A stretch of DNA of 64,000 nt from Melampsora larici-populina 98AG31 (taxonomy: Eukaryota > Basidiomycota > Pucciniomycetes > Pucciniales > Melampsoraceae): assembly GCF_000204055.1 (NCBI RefSeq), contig NW_006768765.1, positions 1,394,219 through 1,458,218 on the forward strand, read 5' to 3'. The position numbers and the translations under genes were made by a program. The notes beneath the pieces are model-generated. The model searched no databases. It saw only the letters and a list, made by a program, of their open reading frames with translations, and was not told the DNA's origin. Of this stretch, positions 11,363 through 22,957 are shown piece after piece. The stretch's first letter is position 1. Each line of letters begins with the position of its first letter.

Positions 11363-12880
11363 TTGATCATAGAAATGAATGCTTGATAAATAAAACCCAA
11401 TGCACGTACCTATATAGCTGTTGTCAATGTTTTAGTACAGTCTTGGCATTGATCTCAAATGATATGTTGACTTTTCCATTCATGAACAGGTGAGGAGCAG
11501 CTCAAGTGAATCGTTTATCTCTTCTTCCTTCAAATTTAAAAGATTTTTATTCGTGACATGACTGATAGGGCTTACAAATGCATTGGATGATGATATTCTT
11601 CATTTTATTCCTCAAGCAGACGGAATGATGTGGCTCTGAAGGTTATGACAAGGAGTTTGATATATAGGAAATGTAGATTCAATTTAAATTCAAATTCAAA
11701 TCTCGCTGCATCACTGCATCATCAATCCAACCTTTTGCCAGTGTATGTACTTACATAAAAGGGAATGTAGAACAGGCGATTTGGTTTAAGTGCACGAGTA
11801 TTCTTATGCGGTGTATTCACAACAGCTTTGGATGCCGTGTAAATCCTACAGATACAATTCCATTACTCGTCTTTTTTTTCTTATCTTAACTCACATCAGA
11901 CTCCGCATTGGATTGGAGATATGAGTCCGTTTAAATTTGATAGGGATCATCTGACCGGGGAATCGTTGGCGATGACGAATCGGCTTGAAGGGATCGGAAT
12001 TGTCTAAGACGGATGCATTCTTTGTATCTGAGTGAGGCTTGGATCAAGACTTGGTTCCGAATAGTGGAGATGAAAAATTCTACCCACTTGATTGTCGAAG
12101 TGAACTGATCATATACTAGGGACACATAGATGGGTCTACCGATGGCTCATGAAGGGGTCTGGTGGGTGGGGCTTGAAACCCCAGATGATATATCGGATGT
12201 AAGCCAAACTACGGAATGAAATCCCAACTGGAATTTACAGGCTTAAGACGGTGTTAAGTGTCACGGGTACAAATCCTCTTGCTGATGAATTGATGAATCC
12301 CATTGTCGAGTTTAATGGAGAATTGGAGTTTCGGTTTGATCTTTCGAGTGTACGATTCATCCTGGAGCCGAGGATGTGTTAAAGAGGAATTATTAGAAGT
12401 TGGATCAACCTGCTGTATATAGATGTATTGGATGGTGAGTTGATTGATGATGAAGGATGGATGCTTTAGAAAGGGAGATTGATGAGGAATTGAGACACTA
12501 ACGAGGAATTTAAATGAGTATAAAATCAAAATTTATCACTCAATCTCAATCTCTCTCTTGTCTCCGTAATCGTTGGTCCGTTGATTGGTTGATATAATAT
12601 TTTTGAAGTTTAAAATTCAATTAGACCCTTTTTCGTGATGCTTCTGATTAAGTAAGACTTTTCACAACAAGACACAAGAGGTCAAATCATTTTCATTTTC
12701 TGTCACATATATATACAGCCTTTGACTTATTGAAGTGATTTATACCCACACACACTCACAGAAGCAGAAAAGAAGAGCAAGAAACTCATCAAACTCACTC
12801 CAGTCACACACATGCAACAAAGAATTTAAAATTTGATTTCAACCCCTCAAGACTTAAAACTACGAAGAATATGTAATGAG
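11363..12880. other. Intergenic, no gene recognised
   Basis: AT-rich spacer between the transposon nest and the Tcp11-like gene. Short minus-strand frames at 11931-12125 and 12254-12529 show no family features. The right part (12,700-12,880) may already belong to the 5' region of the following gene. Confidence 0.45.
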
Positions 12881-13377
12881 TTTTTTTTTTTCTTGACTAC
12901 ATATACTTTTTGATATATCAAGCTTCTAATTTAGCCCTTTCTTTACCGACTTTCTGTCTCTCCCCCTTGGGTGTTTAAATCTACAAACACCGACCAACCC
13001 ACCAACCGACCAGTTAGCTGCTGACTTTGAATTCCTTCTTTTTTATTAATCACCACCTCATCGATCGTATGCAGTCTGAGCTTTTTGATTTTACTCAGAT
13101 TTCCTTATCCTGAGCTCTTCATTTGAGTTTTGATAGTGTTACTTTTGTTTCATCAAGAATCCAATTAAGAGATCTTTGAGTTAAACCCTGAGTTGAATAA
13201 TTAATCATTGTCATCTCCACATTCTTCGAGTCTTGATACATACTTCTCTCAATCTCCGATTTGATCCATTTTTTTTTTGTTTTTTTTTTATTTTGATTTC
13301 TCCACTTCACTCGTTCATTTTTCAAGAATCGATTACTCAACCCAAATCCAACAACACCTTCATCCAAGATTCATCAG
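12881..13377 (+). promoter_or_regulatory. Likely promoter and 5' leader of the Tcp11-like gene
   Basis: About 500 bp directly before the ATG at 13378 are rich in T/C tracts (for example 12895-12915, 12935-12975, 13268-13290), as is common upstream of fungal genes. No TATA box or transcription start can be fixed. Inference from position and composition. Confidence 0.4.
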
Positions 13378-16300
13378 ATGGACCAACCTCAACATGATTC
13401 AGTGGAATCTCATTTAGTTTCTTCATCTCATGATCCATCTAGTACTAAGAATACTAACAACAACAATAACAATCCCAATAATCATCAGAAGAATGTGAAT
13501 TCAGTCAATTCTAATAACATTAACAATCAAACCACCACTCATCAACCTAGACTTAATAATAATACTTCAACTCAATCTACTTCAAATAACACTACTCATG
13601 ATCATTCACTCTCAATCGATCATCATCATCATCATCTTCATCTTCATCATTCACCTAGACCTACAAAACGAAAATTAATATTACTGGAACCTATCGATTC
13701 AAATCAACTCAATGTCATCAATAACAAAAACAATCCTATCAATTCGACTACCCTGACAACTAACCAACATCATCATCATCATCATCATCACAATCTAATC
13801 AAAACCCCTATCTTACAACAACAACCACAACAACAACAACACTCATGTCAATGTGATCAATCTAATCCCAACTCCTTACTTTCTTCGAATTCTTCATTAC
13901 CCTCTCCCACTAATAATACTAACCCTATCACCAACACCCCTCTTCCTTTCCTTTCATCAAGTTTACCCCTTCTCCATCATCCAAGCCCTCCTCATCCTCA
14001 CTCACATACCCTACTTCCACTCTCAGCCCCACCCACTCGATCTCACTTTGATCAACAATCCATCAAATCTGCAAGTCTTCATCGACATCGATTCCTTTCT
14101 CGCTCTCGACTTAAATCTCTCAATCATCATCATCATCATCCCTCTCCTGTATGCTCCTCTTTACCTGCTTCTCGCACTCAACCAGATCAACAATTGCCCA
14201 ACAAACGCCCCTGTAATCATCATCCTTCGCTCATCATCAATTCTTCAGCCTCTCGACCTATCCTTCATCTACCAACTATCATCAACTCAGCTCCTTTGCC
14301 CCGAATGCGCAAATTAACTGATGGTATGTCTCTTGTCTCTTTTCCTCATCTGTCCAAGCTCATCTTTTGGGTTTCTCGTGAATCTTTCTTCACACACAGC
14401 TTCACGTCCCACCCAAATGCTCTCGCTGGCTCCACACAAAACATTTCGAGCCACTTCTCTACCTCCATCCTCACCCACCAAGAAAAGAAGAAAGGATGAC
14501 GACGTGGTCAACACCAGATTGAGCTCCAAAGCCAATCTACGGGCTTCTGCTCATAAATCTTCTCGAGCCGCTCGCTTTCGTCATTCGCGCCCAAAACCAA
14601 CAAGTCCTGCCGTTGATCATCGTACCTCTTCATTCACCACTCCTCCAAAACCCTCGGCCGATACCTTCACCCCCATCTTGGCTCCTGGCTCGATCCCTAC
14701 GACAGACAAGAGCAAGATACATCCTCTCCTCCTCAATCATGCGGCTACGACACGACCCATCTTCAAATCGACTGTTCCTTTTCTTCCTTCTACTAATGCT
14801 AATTTACCAGTTGTTTACCGATCTCGTTCGGCTCAAGAATTCAGCCTTCCTATCCAACCCACTGCTCCAGTCTACGTCCAACTGATTGCTCGACATGCTC
14901 TGGATCTTCCTCGAATCAATTCAATATCCGCATCTTCTAAAACCAACTCTTCATACCCACGTTCATCCAAGCGCACCTCGGGTTACTCTATCGATTCTTC
15001 TAGCCTCGGAACTGCCCCGGAGATCAACTTACCCTCCTGGATACCCCCTATCACTCGGTCATCGATGGCTGAGCTCGAGTTTGTGGAAGTTTTGAAGAAT
15101 GCTCAACTTCGTCATGATATCGTGTTCGATGATGTACTTCGATTTCGTCCCAACTTGGATGGTGATAGGTTAATGAATTTGTCAACATCTTCACTGCTTT
15201 TTGATTTCACAGTACTAATAGGTTGCATTTTTTGAAACAGAGGGCAGCGTAAGCGTCTGGTTGCCGATCGATATTGGATCGCGATTGCTCGGGAACTAGA
15301 GGCCAATTGTCGTTGTGCAGCCTTTGTTCAACGCTTTCCTGACCGACGTCCAATTTCTACTGCACCCGATCCTCGGCAAGTACTCGGATGCGTTTGTTCA
15401 GGAGGTCAGTTTAACGAAGCCTCATCGGAACCAAACATCAAACCTGGCACAATCCCCTTGGATCGAATTCCTTCAAGAATCCCACCTTTGGTTGAAGAAT
15501 TGAGGAATATCCTACTTTCACTCGTCGTACCTCGGTCACAAGCTTTGTGCCCAAACAAAAATACAGATCCTAGCCCCTCTTCTTCAGCTCATGATGTGAT
15601 TTGTTCAACCCTCGATCCAATTGAAATCAGTCAAAAACTTGAAAAAGGTCGTAGGATCGATATGCCTGCTTTAGCTAGGTTCTTAGGTTTGGTGCTTAAA
15701 GGACACTGTGCACCCATGAGAGATAATATTGTGGACGGAATGGTCTCTCTAATCTCTGGGGAGGCCAAAGACTTTACTCTTGAGCCTGACCTACAGAATT
15801 CAGCACATGATAGTCTTCAAAAGAGCTCTTACGCTGGTTTGGCTGGTGGTCTGCGAATGTCGTTTGAGTTATTAGAACTAATGAAGCTGGTATGTCTTCA
15901 CAAACTTTCATTTTAAATCCTTGCACACACTTGTCATCTTGCTCATTTGGATTTTGTGATGGTCTATCCAGGATATTGCGAATCATCAACTACGCACACT
16001 TCGACCTGTGCTACTTGAAACCGCTCTTGAGTTCGAGATCCGACACTTCCGTGATCAGTTGATCAAGCGACCTTCGATCGACCGTACCAAGCGTTGGTAC
16101 TCAGAAGCGGTGGCCCGAGTTCAAGGCAGTTCAGGATTATCTAATCTCTTACCCGCAGAGCAGATTTCCAGAGCTGTGCAAGATGGTCTGCTTGAGTTGG
16201 TCTTCAACTTACCTCAAACCAATCCTCCAAGCCGATGGACAATCCCCCTCAGCTTTCCATTCTCATCCGCTTCTCCTCCTTCGGATTCAGCCCTGACGCC

Positions 16301-17126
16301 TTCACCATCACCAAGTTTCGTTCCCGAGACCTTCAGTATGGATACCATACGCCTTCAGACACTTCATTCGGACTTGACCGACTTGACGATTGCATATCTG
16401 ATCATTATGCTTTTCAAGCAACTCGTTGGGCATTCAAAGCTCAAGGAAGGAGATGTGGAAACTCTGAAGTCAGAATTATGGGTGTTGATGTCTGAGCCTG
16501 GTCTGAAAGTGAAGGGTAAGCCAGGCATCGGATTGAAGAAGATTGAGTCAAAATCATGGAGAGCTGGATTCGAGAGTGTACTTCTACACATTGGATCAAG
16601 AATCGAAAGCCTCAGAAATGGAGAAGGTGGGAGTAAAGGAGAAATGAGAGCGGCAGTACCTGGGAAGGAATTGATGAAAGTGATTCAGAATTGGATGGAT
16701 CAACATCTTCGACTTCAATCTACCTTATTTGCAATTACGATTCGTAGATTGAGAGAAACGGTTGAGTTTGTGATCAATGAAGAAAGTGAAGCAGCCGAAC
16801 GAAACCCATCATCAAATATTCCGACTTGTTTAAGGACTGGACGATCATTGAATTCTATTTCAACACATCATCAAGATAAACAAGAAGAGATTGAAGAGGC
16901 TAATAGATTGAAACACAAGAAGGGAAGTGATGGAGGAGTGGAGATTTGGAAAAAGAGTGGATTGGTCGAACTTGAATATGAGATTAGGGTGGTTGGAAAC
17001 CGATTGAAGAAATTGTTAAAATATCATCTTAGAGGGTATGGTGGACTTTATGCTCATTTATCTAATCTTACTACTACTGCTACACCCACTACTACTACTA
17101 CAACTACTACAACTACTGTTTCTTGA
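13378..17126 (+). CDS. Tcp11/SOK1-like protein with long low-complexity N-terminus
   Basis: Four exons join in frame: 13378-14323, 14400-15168, 15241-15889 and 15972-17126, giving 1172 residues. Residues 1 to about 270 are Asn-, His-, Gln- and Ser-rich low complexity. From about residue 647 the T-complex 11 region is seen: PSRIPPLVEELRNILLSLVV, then MPALARFLGLVLKGHCAPMRD (around 715-735), then LRMSFELLELMKLDIANHQL. The family includes yeast SOK1, which acts in cAMP/PKA-linked growth control; a similar role here is inference. The second intron has a clear TACTAAT branch point at about 15213. The C-terminus ends in a Thr run coded by an ACT/ACA microsatellite (17075-17118). Family call is good; the exact function is not known. 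Confidence 0.85.
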
Positions 17127-18180
17127 TACTTTATAAATATACACTCCTTTTAGTTTATCTGTTTGTTTTTGCCTGTTTGTCTTATCCTTTCTTTCATTAG
17201 TTAATATAAATGTGCTTGCTTCTTTTTTGGGGGGAGGGATCTCTTTTTTTTTGATATAGTTAATAATTTTTTGGATTTGGGTTTTTCTTTCTTTTTTTGA
17301 TTGGGTTATAGTAGCAGTAAAGGTGATTTAGGGTTGGGTTTCTTTTTTTGGTTTTTTTTTGATATTGAAGAAGGAAAAAGTAGAGAAAAAAAGATGATAT
17401 GTTGTGTGTGTGTTGGGTTTGGTTTGGTTTTGATCTTTTGTTTTAAAAAAAATAGTTGTGTGTGTGTTTTTTGGGGAGAGTGTTGGTTTGTGTAGGAAAG
17501 AAAGTTTTTTTTTTTGATTGTGAGTTTTGATTTTCTTGAGATGTATTGGAGATCGATCAAATGTAAAGCTTGGCTTTTCTTTGATTTCAAGTCATTTTGA
17601 TCATTTGTTTTAAAGGTTTTGGTTGAACTTGGTATGTATGGCATTCAGGAGGTTCTTTGTGTCAAAACCTTATCTTTGGCCTTTTTGGCCTTAAAGCTAA
17701 ATCTTATTGCACAGGTCTTATGTAACTTTGACACATTGAAGCTAACAAACCACCAAGGCTTCTCGGATGGGAAGCATGCCATCTTCAGGCTCAGCAGAAT
17801 CCTAACAAGTAGCATCAAAGACATAGTGGTTATCTGCTGCAGTAGTGAATGTGCCTGTAAGGCATTGAGGTGGATCATCTTGATAGGCCAAGGAAGTTGA
17901 ACTGTTTGCATTGTAAAAAAACTGCACCAGAAATGTATGAGACAGTTTGACAAGTATCAGAGCTTGGAACCCATTGTGCTACAAATGGGTATGGTTTAGA
18001 GATGCAAGAGGAGCTATGAGGGTACCTCTAGTACTAAGATGGATTGCTCTGGGTCCTGGTTATCACTAGTTTTCTTGCACTGCGGGTGATCATGAAAAAA
18101 TTCAAAATTTAGACTCTTGGAGATTTAGATTTTTTTGGCATTGCTTATATCAATTTCAAATGATCTCTGCTCAACATTGC
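17127..18180. other. 3' region and spacer, no gene
   Basis: The part after the Tcp11-like stop is T/G-rich with many poly-T and TTTGGTTTTGG tracts (17150-17560), which fits a 3' UTR and terminator zone. 17,600-18,180 shows no supported gene; open frames there lack motifs. Confidence 0.45.
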
Positions 18181-18392
18181 CTGCACCGCCAACATATTTA
18201 CCTCGGATTGAAAAATCCAAGGTATCATTGGATTCCAAACCTTGGACAGAAGCTGTCTGAGGTTTTGATCCAAGGCAATTCTCAGCGCGGAAGATTACCT
18301 GGAACAAAAACCTCGGACAGGGTCTGTCCGAGGATTTACCTCTGATGATGCCTCGGATTCTGCAACCCGAGGCATCTATGTTGGCAGTGCTG
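18181..18392. mobile_element. Hairpin-rich MITE
   Basis: A roughly 45-bp terminal inverted repeat (about 80% identical; both ends read GCACYGCCAACATA inward) bounds about 210 bp. Inside are four successive short hairpins built on CCTCGGA...TCCGAGG: 18201-18222, 18240-18262, 18311-18333 (near-perfect) and 18350-18373. There is no coding frame. The right end touches the TA target of the Tc1 element at 18393. No target duplication of its own was found. Confidence 0.7.
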
Positions 18393-19718
18393 TACAGTGC
18401 CCTCCAAAAATTTTACGTACAGTTTTGTAAATACAGCTGTGTGTTGAAGTACTAGTGCTACAAATAAGAGTCCAATACAATATCACACCGTCTCCCATCA
18501 ACACCAAATCATGAAGACACGATCCCTGACATCCAAGGAGAGGGCTGAAATAGTTGGGGCAAGGAAGTCTGGGCTCACAATGGGTCAAATTGCAAAAAAA
18601 CTGAACCATCCTCGATCAACGGTTTCAACAGTGCTTTCAAACTACCAAAAGAATGCCACCACCAACCCTCAGAATCACGCTGGTAGACCCAAGAAGCTCA
18701 CCAATTGCAATCGAAGAACTCTAAAACAAACCTTGAGGAAAGATAGGCGGAGGACACTTTTGGAAATCTCAGCTCAGATCCCAACTCAAGTCTGTCATAA
18801 CACTCTTAGAGCCGAGATCAAAGACATTGGTTTCAATTCTCGCATTGCAGTCAAAAAGCCTTACCTGAGTGTTCAACATTGTCGGAAACAATTAGGTTTT
18901 GCTCTAGCATACAAAGATTGGACTGTGGAGGACTGGGAATGAGTGATTTGGACTGATGAGTCATCCTTTGAGATTGGAAAGATGTCAGGCCCAGTGCGAG
19001 TGTGGCGAAAGAGTGATGAAAAGTTTGAATTGGATTGTCTCACCCCGAGTTTCCAAAGTGGTCAATCTTCAGTCATGGTCTGGGGTGCTTTTACTTCATT
19101 TTGCAAGCTTCCTCTTGTCTTAATTCCACCTGGACGACGTTCTTCTTCCGACTTCATCTCGATTGTCTACGAGCGGGCTTTGAAACCTTTTGTGACCCAT
19201 CCTTGCTGTCCTTCTAACCTCATCTTGATGGAGGATGGTGCTCCAGTTCATCGGAGTCAGGCTTCAAAGGAATGGCATGCCAGTCATTCAATCCTCAAGT
19301 TGGACTGGCCTGCAAACAGTCCGGATCTCAACCCGCTCAAGAACCTTTGGAAGATCCTCAAGAGCTTGATTTCCAAGGAAAAGCAACCAAAGTCTCAACA
19401 AGAGATGTATCATCTTCTGGTGTCTAAGTGGATGGCTATCCCAGAAAGCAAGCTCAAGTCACTTGTTTCTTCAATGCCTGAACGGATTCGAGCGGTGATG
19501 AAAGCTAAAGGGGGTGCAACTTGGTGGTGATTCTGCTTTGATTCTACTGCAATATGTTGTTCTAAATACGTAGCCTGAGCACTGCCCATAGTGAGAAGAA
19601 TGCTTAGAAATGCATTTTGTCATCAAGAGTGTAGTTATTGGTCCCTTTGAAACATTTTTGATGACCATACATACAGAGCAGATGTGCACTGTACGTAAAA
19701 TTTTTGGAGGGCACTGTA
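18393..19718 (+). mobile_element. Tc1/mariner transposon with perfect ends
   Basis: The element proper is 18395-19716 (1322 bp). Its 29-bp terminal inverted repeats are identical (18395-18423 and 19688-19716, starting CAGTGCCCTCCAAAAATTTT). TA flanks both sides at 18393-18394 and 19717-19718, the Tc1/mariner signature. A single intronless transposase frame fills the middle. Confidence 0.95.
18511..19530 (+). pseudogene. Tc1-type DD34E transposase, two inactivating changes
   Basis: Ignoring one stop, the frame encodes 339 residues. Residues 6-47 form the first helix-turn-helix (LTSKERAEIV, then GLTMGQIAKKLNHPRSTVS), followed by the AT-hook-like AGRPKKL and a second helix-turn-helix. The catalytic Asp residues are D149 in IWTDES and D242 in LMEDGAPVHRS. 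The third acidic residue should lie 34 residues later in the motif SPDLNPxENLW; here that position (codon 19339-19341) is AAG, Lys 277. In addition an in-frame TGA stands at 18940-18942 between DWE and VIWTDES. The stop (CGA to TGA) and the Glu-to-Lys change (GAG to AAG) are both C:G to T:A transitions. The protein cannot be active as written. Confidence 0.93.
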
Positions 19719-22244
19719 GGTCAATTCAATTTCCTGGATTGACTTTAACCTAAGTATATCTTTTTTATCAACTAAAAAATGTATGATACATCTCTTCTCA
19801 AAATTGTTTTCATGGGTTTTTTTGTTTTTTTCTCTCTCAAACACCTCTGCAAATAGTATAGGTGTGCAGGATGGCTGGGTGTGTACTGTGGGCAGAAGAC
19901 TCAAAGGGCTGTGGAAGCAGAGAAGCAGCTCTCAAAATGAGAGCACAAGCCACACATTGCAGGAATGGGAGGAGGAATGGGGGCAGGAATTAGAATTCTT
20001 GGTATGAATTCTGAGACCTCTCAACCAAAAGAGGCCCAAAGCCTTCTCCTAAATCCTATGGAAACAAAGGTATGTGAGGAAAATTGACTCTTGGCACATC
20101 TTCCTGACACTGAATTCAGCCCTATATTTTTCTTTATCTCTCTACATTATTGTATCCACTTTCTATTTGGGACACTAGAGGGCTTCACAACATCTGAAGA
20201 AGAGGATAAGGTGGATGCCAAATTTCCAAAAGTAGATGAAAAATGTGGAAATATCATCTTGGTATTTACTGAAATCAAAACTAACTGCTTGAAGCTAGGC
20301 CAAAATGTTTTGTAAAATTAGATCATCCCACAAACATCACCCTACGGGGTGGCTAGCGGTCCACAACTAAGCACACACACAAAAATTTTAACTAAAGAAA
20401 TAAAATGAAACCTCCTAAAATAAAGAACCCAAACTAGAAAAATATATACCATTGCCCAAAGAAAAAACCCACTACAAATTGAACAACAAATCCTCTACCT
20501 CTAAAAAGAGTCAATCAAACCCACATGAAAGAATAACAAAAACACTTGAAAAATAAAACAAAATAAAATAAAAAATAAAAAATCAACTACAACCGGGATG
20601 GCAAGGGTGGGATTTGAAAAATCACTAACTTATCAGACAATGATGATACAAAAAGTGAGGTTTGGAAAGAAATTGGTAAAGAAGAATTTGAAAACAAATG
20701 ATGTCAAATACACCACCACAAACTTAAGATCACAAACCAAACCAAGCACTACACTTAATTATATGTAAAGAATTTTTTATATGTACCTGGCACCCAATAT
20801 TCCCATTGGTAAGTAACAAGTGACCTACTACTATAATGAAGCTATGAGATGTCTTGGTCTCTTTGATGATTTTTTCTGACATTGGACTAACACCTGTTCT
20901 GTTCCTAATATTTGTATTAATCTCTTCATCTCAACTTGAGCAAATACTCTGCAAAGGCTCTAAATTGTCTGAGATTGGGAGATGATTCATCAAAAGATGG
21001 AAGTAGTTCATCTGAAGATCAAGATAAGTCATCATAAAATGAAGATAAGCCATCTGGAGCTGGACATAAGACTTCTGGAGATGGAGATACATCATCTGAT
21101 TCTTAAGCTGTGTTATGATCTTGTTCCAATCACTATAAGGCTATTACTATACTGTGTTTATAATGAGGGTTTAAATTGAGATAGAGAAAGAGGGTGGTGT
21201 CAGTGTTGTGCAAGATGAATAGTAGAAAAGAAAGTTAAGAGAGAAAAGACTTACATATTTATCAAGATCTAAATCAAAGATCAGAATCGAAATTGAAACT
21301 AAATAGGAATTCGATTTTGAGGTCCAAAGTTAAAACTAATGAAAACAAAGAAAGGAGGTAAAGGAGTCAGTATGAGAACAAACAAAGAAGTGAATGGGAA
21401 AAGAAACTTACTTAAATGATGTCAAAATCGAAATCTAAATACATAAAGTCAAGGATGGGATAGTGTAGAAGAAGAGAAAAGAAATCAAACTTACATTGTA
21501 AATCGATAGTGTGAAGATTGAGCTGGAGATTGAGGATGGAGTGCGATCGAGAGGTCCAGATCGAAAGAGAGTGGAGGAGGTTGAGGTAGAGGTGGAGACG
21601 AGTGAATGAATAAAATAAAACTAAATCGAAAATCGACGGAAATCCAGTTGTGTCGTGACTTACAAGTGAAGTCCGATCGGAGGTAGTAAGTGGAGGTCAA
21701 ATTGAAATTTCAAAAGAAGAGGGGTCTTGTTCGTTCGTGTGTCTGTGGAAAGAATCGCATCGTTTTCATTCTTTTTTGGGATCCATCGGAGGGATCATCG
21801 TGTTTTTTTTGTGTTATTTGCGTATCAGTGTTGATCAAAGAGTGTTCTAAGTTTTTTTTTAAAGTGTTCTAGTGTTCTGATTGTCGTATCAGTGTTCGTG
21901 TCTGGGTCTAAGTGTTATAATCGTGTCTTCATGTGTCCTTGAGAACGTATCAGTTTTTTTAGTGTTCTATCAAAGAATTAGAATATCATCTTTAGTTAGT
22001 GTGTCCGATTAAATCAAGTTCTTTGAGTATTAAAAGATAAGAAAGATAGATGGAGAAAACATAACCTCTATTGTTGTTTAGATTATCATTTGTAGTGATT
22101 AGTGTCTTGAAGAGGATCATTGTGTTTTTTTTCTTATATTTTCTGTTTGCTGAGCTCGGTCAGAAATCAGTCATCAACTCGTCAGGTTAGATTACAGTTT
22201 GAAATTACCTCAGACCGGGTTGAGTCAGGGCTGTAGTTGTTACA
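19719..22244. other. Long intergenic stretch, no gene recognised
   Basis: AT-rich sequence with many short frames but no motif or splice-linked structure. 21,180-21,480 contains several GAAA-rich repeats and 21,840-21,990 several copies of AGTGTTCTRGTGTTC-like sequence. The minisatellite at 20,988-21,113 is listed separately. Old retroelement sequence is possible but not shown. Confidence 0.4.
20988..21113 (+). repeat. Degenerate 21-bp minisatellite
   Basis: Six imperfect 21-bp units of the type CATCTGGAGATGGAGATACAT follow one another. In one frame they read as 7-residue repeats such as HLKIKIS, HHKMKIS, HLELDIR, LLEMEIH. The surrounding frame is only 65 codons, so coding is doubtful. Confidence 0.6.
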
Positions 22245-22428
22245 TTTACAATAGCGGTACACAAATATCAAAACCGTATGGGAAAACCGTATGGAAAACC
22301 GCATGAAAACCCGCATGGTTTTTTTGATTTTTGCGGGGAAACCTAAAAAAACCATGCGGTTTCATGCGGATTTTTCATGCGGGTTTTTCATACGGTTTTC
22401 ATATTTGTGTACCGCTAATTTTTACAAT
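22245..22428. mobile_element. Foldback MITE with 8-bp direct repeats
   Basis: 22253-22416 is an almost complete inverted repeat: about 65-bp arms starting AGCGGTACACAAATAT and ending with its complement. The arms are made of 12-13 bp units AAAACCGTATGG and AAAACCGCATGA. TTTACAAT occurs at 22245-22252 and again at 22421-22428, so an 8-bp target duplication is likely if the element ends at 22420. No coding frame. Confidence 0.78.
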
Positions 22429-22957
22429 TTCACTTTTACATTAAAACTATTTACAATAAAACTCAACATCAACATAGTTTTGTATCACCCTCTCATATAG
22501 TGTAGTGTGGGGTACCGTTGGAATCCGCCAGATCTTGCGGATCTTCTAGTGATATTAGAATAGTGTTACGGATTAGATTTGAGAAGGTAGAAATTTGTTA
22601 GAGAATTGCTTCCGTGATTTTTTTATTTTTTTGAACTTTTATTTAAAGGTTGAGGGCAGTCTACGACAACCATAGTTTCACCTGTGTGGTTATTCTTTCT
22701 GCGCGGTGATTCTTCCCCTCTCCGGCTCAGCCTACGCTACACAGCGTAGGAGTTCTACAACGTTCCAGAAAACGTCCTCAAACGGTAGCCCCTTTGTGAT
22801 TTCTAATGTTGGACACGGTAGATTGCTCAAAAGGACCAGATGCATACCATCTCTGGTTGTCGTACGCAAAAAAAGACAAAACTAAACATAAAAGTCAGTT
22901 GGTTTGATGTGAAACGATTTTTGAACATGCGCTGACATAGCACTTACCCTCACAATA
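22429..22957. other. Spacer, no gene recognised
   Basis: Mixed sequence before the next gene, including the short palindrome CCTACGCTACACAGCGTAGG at 22730-22749. No coding frame or repeat boundary was supported. Confidence 0.4.

Noticed and set aside
13853..14317. 154-codon frame rich in Ile, Leu and Pro overlapping the Tcp11-like first exon
   Set aside because: It is an out-of-frame reading of the His/Asn-rich low-complexity coding sequence.
17950..17975. TATCAGAGCTTGGAACC, similar to a retrotransposon primer-binding site
   Set aside because: No LTR pair, no polymerase or integrase frame nearby; a short chance match.
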